Origin: Streptomyces olindensis
GTDB lineage: Bacteria > Actinomycetota > Actinomycetes > Streptomycetales > Streptomycetaceae
Length of the DNA stretch: 64,000 nt
Reading direction: 5' to 3'
Assembly (NCBI GenBank): GCA_000696115.1
Contig: JJOH01000092.1
Location: 124,001-188,000, forward strand
Within the stretch, counting starts at the first letter, position 1. Each line of letters opens with the position of its first letter. This document shows, one piece after another, positions 17,034-24,285 of this stretch. Below the pieces are notes generated by a model. It did not search any database, was not told where the DNA came from, and saw only the letters and a program-made list of their open reading frames with translations. Position numbers and translations under genes: made by a program.

Positions 17034-17555
17034 ATGCGACGTACCGCCCGTCCGCTGACCGGTACCGCGCTCGCCGTCGCCGCCGCGGCTCTCGCCGCCG
17101 CCCCCGCGTACGGCGCGTCCGCCGGTGACCTGGAGGTGTCGCCGTCCTCGGTCGTGCCGGGCGGGCAGGTCACGGTGCGCACGGCGGCCTGCGGCACGGA
17201 CGGCACGGCGACGGGTGACGCCGGCGCGGTCGGCGCCGGTTCCCTCGGCCTGGCGCCGGGACCGCACGGGCAGGACGTGACCGGCAGGTTCCGGGTGCCG
17301 CCGAGCGCGCAGCCGGGGACGTACGAGATCACCGCGACATGCAGCGGGAGCGGTCGGAGGGTCACCGGCGACCTGGTGGTCACGCTGGTGTCCGGGCGCG
17401 AGCAGGTGCATCCCCGGGGGAGTGTGAAGACGGGGGTCGGTGGCGCTCTGGGCCCCGATCCCTTGCAGACCGCGGCCGGTGTGGCGGCCCTCGCCGTCGC
17501 CGCCGCGGGCGGTACCTGGCTCCTGCATCGCCGGGCGAGAGGCGACGGGATCTGA
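17034..17555 (+). CDS. Secreted, membrane-anchored surface protein paired with sortase
   Basis: A 173-residue protein with a signal peptide (residues 1-27, ending AYGASA), an Ig-like beta region of about 90 residues with two cysteines (RTAACGTD and EITATCSG) that could form a disulfide, then a C-terminal hydrophobic helix (about 143-163) and a basic tail HRRARGDGI. No clear LPxTG-type motif precedes the helix, so it may be a simple membrane anchor rather than a sortase substrate. It sits 113 bp before the class F sortase gene on the same strand, a pairing common in actinomycetes. Start ATG 17034 follows GAAGGAG. Confidence 0.75.
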   Translation: MRRTARPLTGTALAVAAAALAAAPAYGASAGDLEVSPSSVVPGGQVTVRTAACGTDGTATGDAGAVGAGSLGLAPGPHGQDVTGRFRVPPSAQPGTYEITATCSGSGRRVTGDLVVTLVSGREQVHPRGSVKTGVGGALGPDPLQTAAGVAALAVAAAGGTWLLHRRARGDGI

Positions 17556-17667
17556 CGGACACCCTCCGCTGTCCGTCGCCGGTACCGCATGTCCCCTCCC
17601 CCTCCGGGTCCGACGCCCCTCGCGGCCCGGAGGGGGGTACGGGGCCGGAGATCAGGAAAGGGTGGGT

Positions 17668-18327
17668 ATGCGCAGGTCCCCCAGGTACGGCAGCGGCGTC
17701 CGCAACCCCGCGAACGCGGCCATGGCGGCCGTCACCGTGTTCGCCCTGTGCTCCGGGGCGTGGCTGCTGCGCAACGGCGCCGAGACGCACGCCCCGCCGC
17801 AGCCGTCCGCCGCACAGGCCCGGGCCGGGCAGGACGGGCGAGCGCGCGAGCAGGCCGCCGTGCCCGCGCTGCCGCCCTCACCGCCCGACCGCATCCGCAT
17901 CCCGGCGATCCGGGTGGACGCGCCCCTGACCGGGCTCGGCCTGACGCGGACCGGCAGCCTCGACGTGCCGCCGGCCGCGCGCAAGAACCTCGCCGGCTGG
18001 TACGAGGCCGGCACCACCCCCGGCGAGAAAGGCACCGCGATCGTCGCCGGCCACGTCGACAACGCCGAGGGACCCGCCGTCTTCTACGCCCTCGGCGCCC
18101 TGGCCAAGGGCAGCACGATCGAGGTGGACCGGCGGGACGGCAGCGTCGCGGTGTTCACCGTGGACGCCGTCGAGGTGTACGCCGCGAAGGACTTCCCCGA
18201 CGAGAAGGTCTACGGCGCCGCCCACCGCCCCGAGCTGCGCCTCATCACCTGCGGGGGCGGCTACTCACGCGGCACCGGTTACCAGGGGAACGTCGTCGTC
18301 TTCGCGCACCTGACCGGCAGCCGGTGA
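17668..18327 (+). CDS. Class F sortase
   Basis: A 219-residue transpeptidase: an N-terminal hydrophobic anchor (about residues 14-32), a Pro/Ala linker, then the sortase barrel. The catalytic His is in VAGHVDN and Cys in LITCGGGYSRGTGYQGNVVVFA. Class F enzymes have short actinobacterial barrels of this kind and attach or process surface proteins. ATG 17668 follows AGGAAAGGG. The last 63 bp overlap the 3' end of the oppositely oriented HxlR gene. Its natural substrate may be the adjacent surface protein, but that protein lacks an obvious sorting motif. Confidence 0.9.
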   Translation: MRRSPRYGSGVRNPANAAMAAVTVFALCSGAWLLRNGAETHAPPQPSAAQARAGQDGRAREQAAVPALPPSPPDRIRIPAIRVDAPLTGLGLTRTGSLDVPPAARKNLAGWYEAGTTPGEKGTAIVAGHVDNAEGPAVFYALGALAKGSTIEVDRRDGSVAVFTVDAVEVYAAKDFPDEKVYGAAHRPELRLITCGGGYSRGTGYQGNVVVFAHLTGSR

Positions 18328-18657
18328 CCTGCCCAGGACGTTGTCCCTCCCCCACGCGCCCAGCGGTTCCAGGGCCGCGTTCAGCGAGCGGCCCCGGGGT
18401 GTCAGCGAGTACTCCACGCGCGGCGGCACCTCGTCGTACGCCTCGCGGTGCACCAGGCCGTCGGCCTCCATCTCCCGCAGGTGCGAGGCGAGCACCTTCT
18501 CGGTGACGCCCGGCAGCTCCCGCCGCAGCTCGCCGAAGCGGCAGGGCCGCTCGTTCAGCGCCCACAGGATGAGCACCTTCCACTTGCCGCCGATGACGTC
18601 CATCGCCGCGTCGATCCCGCAGACGTACCCGCCCGGCCGCCGTTCCCTCGTCCCCAC
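18265..18657 (-). CDS. HxlR-family winged-helix transcriptional regulator
   Basis: About 130 residues, with the family core MDVIGGKWKVLILWAL, RFGELRRELPGVTEKVLASHLREMEADGLVHRE and PRVEYSLTPRG. A single Cys lies directly before the core (YVCGIDAAMD); in many HxlR proteins (HypR, YodB type) such an N-terminal Cys senses electrophiles or oxidants. The GTG at 18657 is chosen because GGGGAGG lies eight bases upstream. It is divergent from the imine-reductase-like gene, and the space between them holds a perfect palindrome, so it probably controls that gene and itself. Confidence 0.88.
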   Translation of the reverse strand: MGTRERRPGGYVCGIDAAMDVIGGKWKVLILWALNERPCRFGELRRELPGVTEKVLASHLREMEADGLVHREAYDEVPPRVEYSLTPRGRSLNAALEPLGAWGRDNVLGRSPAAGQVREDDDVPLVTGAA

Positions 18658-18709
18658 GCCCCAGACCTCCCCTGCCGCTGCCTGCACCCTTCCCCCGGGG
18701 TAACCACCC

Positions 18710-18727
18710 ACTTCGAAGTACGTACTT
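18710..18727. promoter_or_regulatory. Overlapping palindromes, probable HxlR operator
   Basis: ACTTCGAAGT (18710-18719) and AAGTACGTACTT (18716-18727) are both perfect palindromes sharing AAGT. They lie 35 bp before the imine-reductase-like ATG and 53 bp before the HxlR GTG. Centred between divergent genes, they are the natural operator for the HxlR protein. Confidence 0.65.
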
Positions 18728-18762
18728 GAGCGGGCCCTCCCCCTACGAAGAGCCTAAACGCC

Positions 18763-19659
18763 ATGACCGACACCGCAGTTGACTCCCGCACCCCGCTCAC
18801 ACTTCTCGGCGCCGGCGCCATGGGCACGGCCCTCGCCCGGGCCTGGCTCGCCGCCGGTCACCAGGTGACCGTCTGGAACCGCACGCCCGCCCGCGCCGAG
18901 GCCCTCGCCGCCGACGGCGCCACCGTCGCCCGGACCGCCGCCGAGGCGGTGGCCGCGCACCGGCTGGTGATCGCGTGCCTGCTCGACGACGCCTCCGTGG
19001 ACGACGCCCTCGACGGGGCCGACCTCACGGGGCGGGACCTGGTGAACCTCACCACCGGCACCCCCGCCGAGGGCCGGGCCCGTGCCGCCTGGGCCACAGC
19101 GCGCGGTGCCCGTTTCCTGGACGGCGGGATCATGGCCGTACCGCCGATGATCGGCGTCCCGGACTCCGGCGGCTACGTCTTCTACAGCGGCTCCCCCGAG
19201 GCGTTCGAGGAGCACCGCGACACCCTCGCCGTCCCGGCCGGCACCCGCTACGTCGGGGCCGACCCCGGCTTCGCCGCGCTGCACGACGTGGCCCTGCTGA
19301 GCGCGATGAACGGCATGTTCGCGGGCATGCTGCACGCCTTCGCCCTGATCCGCCGGGAGGACATCGCCCCGAAGGACTTCGCCCCGCTGCTCGCCGACTG
19401 GCTGACCGCGATGGCCCCGGCCGTCCACCAGACCGCCGACCAGCTGCAGAGCGGCGACTACACCAAGGACGTCGTCTCCAACCTCGCGATGCAGGCGGCG
19501 GGCATCCCCACGTTCCTGCGCACGGCCGAGGAACAGCAGGTCAGCCCCGAGCTGCTGGCGCCGTACCTGGAGCTGATGCGCAAGCGGGTGGCGCAGGGGC
19601 ACGGGGAGGAGGACGGGACGGGGATGATCGAGCTGCTGGATCTGCGCAGCGGCTCCTAG
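18763..19659 (+). CDS. NADP-dependent imine-reductase-like dehydrogenase
   Basis: A 298-residue protein with an N-terminal Rossmann fold (LTLLGAGAMGTALARAW, VWNRTPARAEAL, where the Arg pair indicates NADPH) and an all-alpha C-terminal half. GGIMAVPPMIG and LHDVALLSAMNGM match the imine reductase / beta-hydroxyacid dehydrogenase superfamily; the Asp in LHDVALL occupies the position of the proton donor in many imine reductases. The physiological substrate is unknown. It is divergent from and probably regulated by the HxlR gene, so a detoxification role is plausible. Confidence 0.85.
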   Translation: MTDTAVDSRTPLTLLGAGAMGTALARAWLAAGHQVTVWNRTPARAEALAADGATVARTAAEAVAAHRLVIACLLDDASVDDALDGADLTGRDLVNLTTGTPAEGRARAAWATARGARFLDGGIMAVPPMIGVPDSGGYVFYSGSPEAFEEHRDTLAVPAGTRYVGADPGFAALHDVALLSAMNGMFAGMLHAFALIRREDIAPKDFAPLLADWLTAMAPAVHQTADQLQSGDYTKDVVSNLAMQAAGIPTFLRTAEEQQVSPELLAPYLELMRKRVAQGHGEEDGTGMIELLDLRSGS

Positions 19660-19769
19660 GCGATCCACTGCTCGTACGCCAGATTCCCCACCAGCGCGAA
19701 CACCACCGTCAGCAGCACGACCCGGACGAAACCGCTGCCCTTCTTCAGGGCCGTGCGGGCGCCGAGCAT
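19656..19769 (-). pseudogene. C-terminal remnant of a TauE/SafE sulfite exporter
   Basis: An isolated 37-codon frame reading MLGARTALKKGSGFVRVV, then a hydrophobic helix ending NLAYEQWIA. This matches the last transmembrane segment of TauE/SafE permeases, which typically end in an LGAR...GFVR...helix. No upstream portion of the gene is readable before 19785, so the first 200 or so residues are missing. It overlaps the end of the imine-reductase-like gene by four bases. Export of sulfite or sulfur compounds would fit near a nitrite/sulfite-type reductase, but this copy cannot work. Confidence 0.55.
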
Positions 19770-19871
19770 GATCGGCACCCTATGCGGCGCCTCCTCACAG
19801 CCCGCCGGTGCCTTCCGCCCGGAACCCTCACACCCACCCCGCGCCTCCGCTGAGGGCAGCGTTCCGCGTGG

Positions 19872-19909
19872 GAAACAGAGGTGATGCTGCCGGGTAACAC
19901 CGGCACCGC
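19872..19909 (+). promoter_or_regulatory. Weak GlnR-like box before the nirBD operon
   Basis: GAAAC (19872), GATGC (19883), GTAAC (19894) and ACCGC (19905) stand at 11-bp steps, the phase of a double GlnR site. Only GTAAC matches well. The box ends 12 bp before the ATG at 19922, the same distance as the box before nasA. Confidence 0.4.
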
Positions 19910-19921
19910 ACGCTCAAAGGC

Positions 19922-21139
19922 ATGACCTCGAATGAGCGTGTGGTGGTGATCGGCACCGGCCTCGCGGGCGTACGGCTCGCCCGGCGGCTCGGTGAGCTCG
20001 GCACGCCCGCGTTGCTGATCGGCGAGGAGGAGCACCGACCGTACAACCGGGTGCTGCTCGCCGAAGTGCTGGCCGGACGTTACAGCCCCGAGGTGATCGC
20101 CCTGCCCGCGCCCGCGGAGCTGCGGCGCGGCCGGGTCACCGGCATCGACCGGGCGGAGCGGACCGTCGCGTGCGCGGACGGTTCCGTGATCGCATACGAC
20201 CGGCTCGTGCTCGCGACCGGCTCCAACCCCGTCCTGCCGCCGCTGCGCGGGCTGTTCACCGAGGACCACGAACTCCCCGAGGGCGTCCACGCGTTCCGGA
20301 CCATGGACGACTGCCTGGGCCTGTCCAAGGCGGTCCGGCCGGGCGTGAAGGCGGTCGTCATCGGCGGGGGGCTCCTCGGCGTCTCCGCGGCCCGGGCGCT
20401 CGCCCTGCGCGGCGCCCAGGTCGTGCTCGCCCAGCAGTCCGAGCGGCTGATGGAGCGCCAGCTCGACCCGGCCGCCTCCCAGCTCGTCCGGCGCCATCTG
20501 ACCGACCTGGGCGTGGAGGTGCACACCGAGTGCCGCGTGCGGGACGTGCGCTGCGTCGGCGGTGCCGTCCGCTCGGTGGAGATGGCCGACGGGTACGCGC
20601 TCGACGCCGATCTAGTCGTGGTCGCCTGCGGCGTCCACCCCCGGGTGGGCCTCGCGCAGACCGCCGGACTGGAGGTCCGCAAGGGCGTCGTCGTCGACGA
20701 CGAGCTGCGCACCTCCGACCCGTACATCCACGCGATCGGCGACTGCGCCCAGCACGACGGCGTCCTCTACGGCCTCGCGACGCCCGCGCTCGAACAGGCC
20801 GACGCGCTCGCCGCGCTGCTGGCCGGTGACGCGACCGCCCGGTACACCGGCACGCGGTCCCTGACCCGACTCACGCTCACGGGGCACGACAGTCCCTTCG
20901 ACCTCGCCGCGTTCGGCGAGACCGAGGCGCTGCCGGGCGACGACGTCGTCCAGCTCGCCGACGCCACCCGCGGCACCTACCGCAAGGTCGTCGTCCGCGA
21001 CGACCGCCTGGTCGGCGGGGTCCTCGTCGGCGAACTCGGCACCGTCGGCGCGCTCGCCCGCGCCTGGGAGGGAGCAGAGCCGCTCCCCTCCGACGGCGGC
21101 CCGCTGCTCCACCTGCTCACCAATGATGGAGGCTCCTGA
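19922..21139 (+). CDS. FAD-dependent NAD(P)H oxidoreductase of the nitrate/nitrite operon
   Basis: A 405-residue pyridine-nucleotide-disulfide-type flavoprotein resembling the N-terminal part of NirB. It shows VVVIGTGLAGVRLARRL (FAD dinucleotide site), YDRLVLATGSNP, AVVIGGGLLGVSAARAL (NAD site) and IHAIGDCAQHDG. It lacks the Fe-S and siroheme domains, so it most likely supplies electrons, for example to the nitrate reductase, as NasB-type proteins do. Its stop codon overlaps the nirB ATG by one base (TGATG), and AATGATGGAGG upstream serves as ribosome-binding site for nirB. The first gene of the operon. Confidence 0.85.
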   Translation: MTSNERVVVIGTGLAGVRLARRLGELGTPALLIGEEEHRPYNRVLLAEVLAGRYSPEVIALPAPAELRRGRVTGIDRAERTVACADGSVIAYDRLVLATGSNPVLPPLRGLFTEDHELPEGVHAFRTMDDCLGLSKAVRPGVKAVVIGGGLLGVSAARALALRGAQVVLAQQSERLMERQLDPAASQLVRRHLTDLGVEVHTECRVRDVRCVGGAVRSVEMADGYALDADLVVVACGVHPRVGLAQTAGLEVRKGVVVDDELRTSDPYIHAIGDCAQHDGVLYGLATPALEQADALAALLAGDATARYTGTRSLTRLTLTGHDSPFDLAAFGETEALPGDDVVQLADATRGTYRKVVVRDDRLVGGVLVGELGTVGALARAWEGAEPLPSDGGPLLHLLTNDGGS

Positions 21140-23745
21140 TGACGGCCACCCCGGGGGCGAACCCCACGATCGTGCTCGTCGGCCATGGCATGGTCGGCCA
21201 GCGCTTCCTCGAAGCGCTCGCCGAGCGCAGCCTGACCGCCACGCACCGCGTGGTCGTGCTCTGCGAGGAGCCGCGTCCGGCGTACGACCGGGTCCAGCTG
21301 ACCTCGTACTTCTCGGGCAAGACGCCCGAGGACCTGTCCATGACGGACATGGCGTTCATCGAGGACCACGGCATCGAGCTCCGGGTCGGCGACCCGGCGG
21401 TCACGATCGACCGCGAGGCCCGCAAGGTCACCGCGAAGTCCGGTGAGGTCTTCGACTACGACGTCCTCGTCCTGGCCACCGGCTCCTACCCGTTCGTGCC
21501 GCCGGTGCCGAACAAGGACGCCGAGGGCTGTTTCGTCTACCGCACGATCGAGGACCTCCTCGCGATCGAGGAGTACGCGAAGACCAAGGCCACCACGGGT
21601 GCCGTGGTCGGCGGCGGGCTGCTCGGCCTGGAGGCGGCGGGAGCGCTGAAGGGCCTCGGGGTCGACGCGCACATCGTGGAGTTCGCGCCCCGGCTGATGC
21701 CCGTGCAGGTCGACGAGGGCGGTGGCGCCGCCCTGCTGCGCACCATCGAGGACATGGGCCTGAGCGTCCACACCGGCGTCGGCACGCAGGAGATCGTCGT
21801 CGGCGAGGACGGCGCCGTGACCGGCATGAAGCTGTCCGACGGCTCCGAACTCGCCACCGACATGGTGGTGTTCTCCGCCGGTGTCCGCCCCCGCGACCAG
21901 CTGGCCCGCGACTGCGGCCTGACGGTCGGCGAGCGCGGCGGCATCACCGTCGACGAGCAGTGCCGCACGGTCTCCGACCCGCACGTGTTCGCCATCGGCG
22001 AGTGCGCGCTGGCCGCGGACGGCCGCGTGTACGGCCTGGTGGCGCCGGGCTACGAGCAGGCCGAGACGGCCGCCGCGACGATCGCCGCCGACGAGGCCGC
22101 CTTCACCGGCGCGGACCTGTCCACCAAGCTGAAGCTGCTCGGTGTGGACGTGGCGTCCTTCGGTGACGCGCACGGCACCGCCGAGGACTGCCTGGACGTC
22201 GTCTACTCCGACTCCCGCGCGGGCCTGTACAAGAAGCTGGTCATCGGCCGCGACGGCACGCTGCTCGGCGGCATCCTGGTCGGCGACGCGGAGGCCTACG
22301 GCACGCTGAAGGCGTTCACCGGCTCCGTCCCGCCGGTCTCGCCCGAGTCGCTCGTGCTGCCCGCCGGCGCCGGCGCCCCGGCCCAGCTCGGTCCGACGGC
22401 GCTGCCGGACGAGGCGATCATCTGCTCCTGCAACAACGTCACCAAGGGCACGATCCGCGGCGCGGTCACCGAGCACCAGTGCACCACCGTGCCCGAGGTG
22501 AAGAAGTGCACCAAGGCCGGTACGACCTGCGGCTCCTGCGTCAAGGTCCTCGGCCAGCTCGTCAACGCCGAACTGGAGGCCAGCGGCGTCGAGGTCGACA
22601 AGGGCCTGTGCGGCTGCTTCGCGCAGACCCGCGAGGAGCTGTACGAGATCGTCCTCGCGCTGCGCATCAACACCTACCAGGAGCTGCTGGACCGCCACGG
22701 CCGCGAGGGGGCCCGGGGCGGCGACGGCTGCGAGATCTGCAAGCCGGCCGTCGGCTCGATCATCGCCTCCCTGGCCCCGACCATCGGCGCCAGCGGCTAC
22801 GTCCTGGACGGCGAGCAGGCCGCGCTGCAGGACACCAACGACCACTTCCTGGCCAACCTGCAGAAGAACGGCTCGTACTCGGTCGTGCCGCGCATCCCCG
22901 GCGGCGAGATCGCCCCGGAGAAGCTGATCGTGATCGGCGAGATCGCCCGCGACTTCGGCCTCTACACGAAGATCACCGGCGGTCAGCGGATCGACATGTT
23001 CGGCGCGCGCGTCGAGCAGCTGCCGCTGATCTGGGCCCGGCTGGTGGACGCCGGCTTCGAGTCCGGCCACGCCTACGGCAAGGCCCTGCGCACGGTGAAG
23101 TCCTGCGTCGGCCAGACCTGGTGCCGCTACGGCGTCCAGGACTCCGTCCGCATGGCGATCGACCTGGAGCTGCGCTACCGGGGCCTGCGCTCCCCGCACA
23201 AGCTGAAGTCGGCGGTCTCCGGCTGCCAGCGCGAGTGCGCCGAGGCGCAGTCGAAGGACTTCGGCGTGATCGCCACCGCCAACGGCTGGAACCTCTACGT
23301 CGGCGGCAATGGCGGCGCCACCCCGCGCCACGCGGACCTGCTCGCGCAGGACCTGTCGGACGCCGAACTGGTGCGGCTGATCGACCGGTTCCTGATGTTC
23401 TACATCCGTACGGCCGACCGCCTGGAGCGCACCTCCACCTGGCTGGAGCGGATCCCGGGCGGCCTGGACCACGTGCGGGACGTCGTCGTCCACGACTCGC
23501 TCGGCATCTGCGACGAGCTGGAGAAGCTGATGGCCGACCATGTCGCGCACTACCGCGACGAGTGGTCCGAGACCATCAACGACCCCGAGAAGCTCGCCCG
23601 GTTCGTGTCCTTCGTGAACGCGCCGGACACGCCGGACCCGGTCGTCGCCTTCGTGCCCGAGCGCGACCAGATGAAGCCCGACCTGCCGCTGCTGTCCATC
23701 GGTATGCGACCCGCCGACGTTCTGGAAGGAAGCGCCCAGCGATGA
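21139..23745 (+). CDS. nirB: Assimilatory nitrite reductase, large subunit
   Basis: An 868-residue NirB. Residues 1-320 bind FAD and NAD(P)H (IVLVGHGMVGQRFLEAL, TGAVVGGGLLGLEAAGAL, VFAIGECALAADG). A BFD-like 2Fe-2S domain lies near 430-480 with IICSCNN and CTKAGTTCGSC. The C-terminal siroheme/4Fe-4S domain has SCVGQTWCRYG (about 654) and SGCQRECAEAQ (about 693), which provide the four cluster ligands. It reduces nitrite to ammonium with six electrons from NAD(P)H in the cytoplasm. Translationally coupled to the preceding FAD gene and followed by nirD through an ATGA overlap. Confidence 0.97.
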   Translation: MTATPGANPTIVLVGHGMVGQRFLEALAERSLTATHRVVVLCEEPRPAYDRVQLTSYFSGKTPEDLSMTDMAFIEDHGIELRVGDPAVTIDREARKVTAKSGEVFDYDVLVLATGSYPFVPPVPNKDAEGCFVYRTIEDLLAIEEYAKTKATTGAVVGGGLLGLEAAGALKGLGVDAHIVEFAPRLMPVQVDEGGGAALLRTIEDMGLSVHTGVGTQEIVVGEDGAVTGMKLSDGSELATDMVVFSAGVRPRDQLARDCGLTVGERGGITVDEQCRTVSDPHVFAIGECALAADGRVYGLVAPGYEQAETAAATIAADEAAFTGADLSTKLKLLGVDVASFGDAHGTAEDCLDVVYSDSRAGLYKKLVIGRDGTLLGGILVGDAEAYGTLKAFTGSVPPVSPESLVLPAGAGAPAQLGPTALPDEAIICSCNNVTKGTIRGAVTEHQCTTVPEVKKCTKAGTTCGSCVKVLGQLVNAELEASGVEVDKGLCGCFAQTREELYEIVLALRINTYQELLDRHGREGARGGDGCEICKPAVGSIIASLAPTIGASGYVLDGEQAALQDTNDHFLANLQKNGSYSVVPRIPGGEIAPEKLIVIGEIARDFGLYTKITGGQRIDMFGARVEQLPLIWARLVDAGFESGHAYGKALRTVKSCVGQTWCRYGVQDSVRMAIDLELRYRGLRSPHKLKSAVSGCQRECAEAQSKDFGVIATANGWNLYVGGNGGATPRHADLLAQDLSDAELVRLIDRFLMFYIRTADRLERTSTWLERIPGGLDHVRDVVVHDSLGICDELEKLMADHVAHYRDEWSETINDPEKLARFVSFVNAPDTPDPVVAFVPERDQMKPDLPLLSIGMRPADVLEGSAQR

Positions 23746-24092
23746 CCCTGGCACCTGAGACGACCGACCTGAAGGTTCAGCTCGCCCTGGACGGCGACTG
23801 GTTCACGGTCTGCGACCTGAGCACGCTGCTCCCGGGCCGCGGGGTGGCGGCACTGCTGCCGGACGGCCGCCAGGCGGCGATCTTCCGCGACCGTTCGGGC
23901 GAGCTGTTCGCCATCGACAACCGCGACCCCTTCACCGGCGCCGCGGTCCTCTCCCGCGGCCTGACCGGCACCCACCAGGGCCGTCCGTTCGTGGCGTCCC
24001 CGCTGCTGAAGCAGCGGTTCGACCTGGCCTCCGGGCAGTGCCTGGACGACGAGACGGTCCAGGTGGCGGTGTACAAGGTCCGCACCGCCTGA
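23742..24092 (+). CDS. nirD: Nitrite reductase small subunit
   Basis: A 116-residue Rieske-fold protein of the NirD family: WFTVCDLSTLLPGRGVAAL, AIFRDRSGELFAIDNRDPFTG, RPFVASPLLKQRFDLASGQCL. NirD keeps the Rieske fold but lacks the 2Fe-2S ligands; here too the CxH pairs are absent. It associates with NirB. The ATG at 23742 overlaps the nirB stop (ATGA), with GGAAGGA upstream. A strong hairpin follows the gene, so this ends the operon. Confidence 0.95.
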   Translation: MTLAPETTDLKVQLALDGDWFTVCDLSTLLPGRGVAALLPDGRQAAIFRDRSGELFAIDNRDPFTGAAVLSRGLTGTHQGRPFVASPLLKQRFDLASGQCLDDETVQVAVYKVRTA

Positions 24093-24118
24093 CACCGGCG
24101 CCGGTCCGCAGGGACCAC

Positions 24119-24169
24119 CGCGCGCGGGATCCCCGCCTGGCCACACAGGCCGGTGGGGTCCCGCGCGCG
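24119..24169 (+). terminator. Hairpin terminator of the nirBD operon
   Basis: CGCGCGCGGGATCCCC (24119-24134) pairs with GGGGTCCCGCGCGCG (24155-24169) with a single bulged A, around a 20-base loop that contains CCTGG/CCGG. ACTCGTTTTCC follows. It lies 26 bp after the nirD stop. Confidence 0.75.
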
Positions 24170-24248
24170 ACTCGTTTTCCGGGCGGGCGGCGGCCGGCGG
24201 GCGGGCGGGCGGGTAAAACGAATCTTTACGGTTGCTTGGGGCATTGAA

Positions 24249-24261
24249 TTGCTAAGGGCAA
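24249..24261. promoter_or_regulatory. Inverted repeat upstream of the MFS pump
   Basis: TTGC-TAAGG-GCAA lies 24 bp before the ATG in an AT-rich stretch (CATTGAATTGCTAAGGGCAA). Position and symmetry suit an operator of a MarR- or TetR-type repressor, but no such regulator gene adjoins. Confidence 0.35.
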
Positions 24262-24285
24262 GTAACCCCCTTCTACTGTGGCGGG

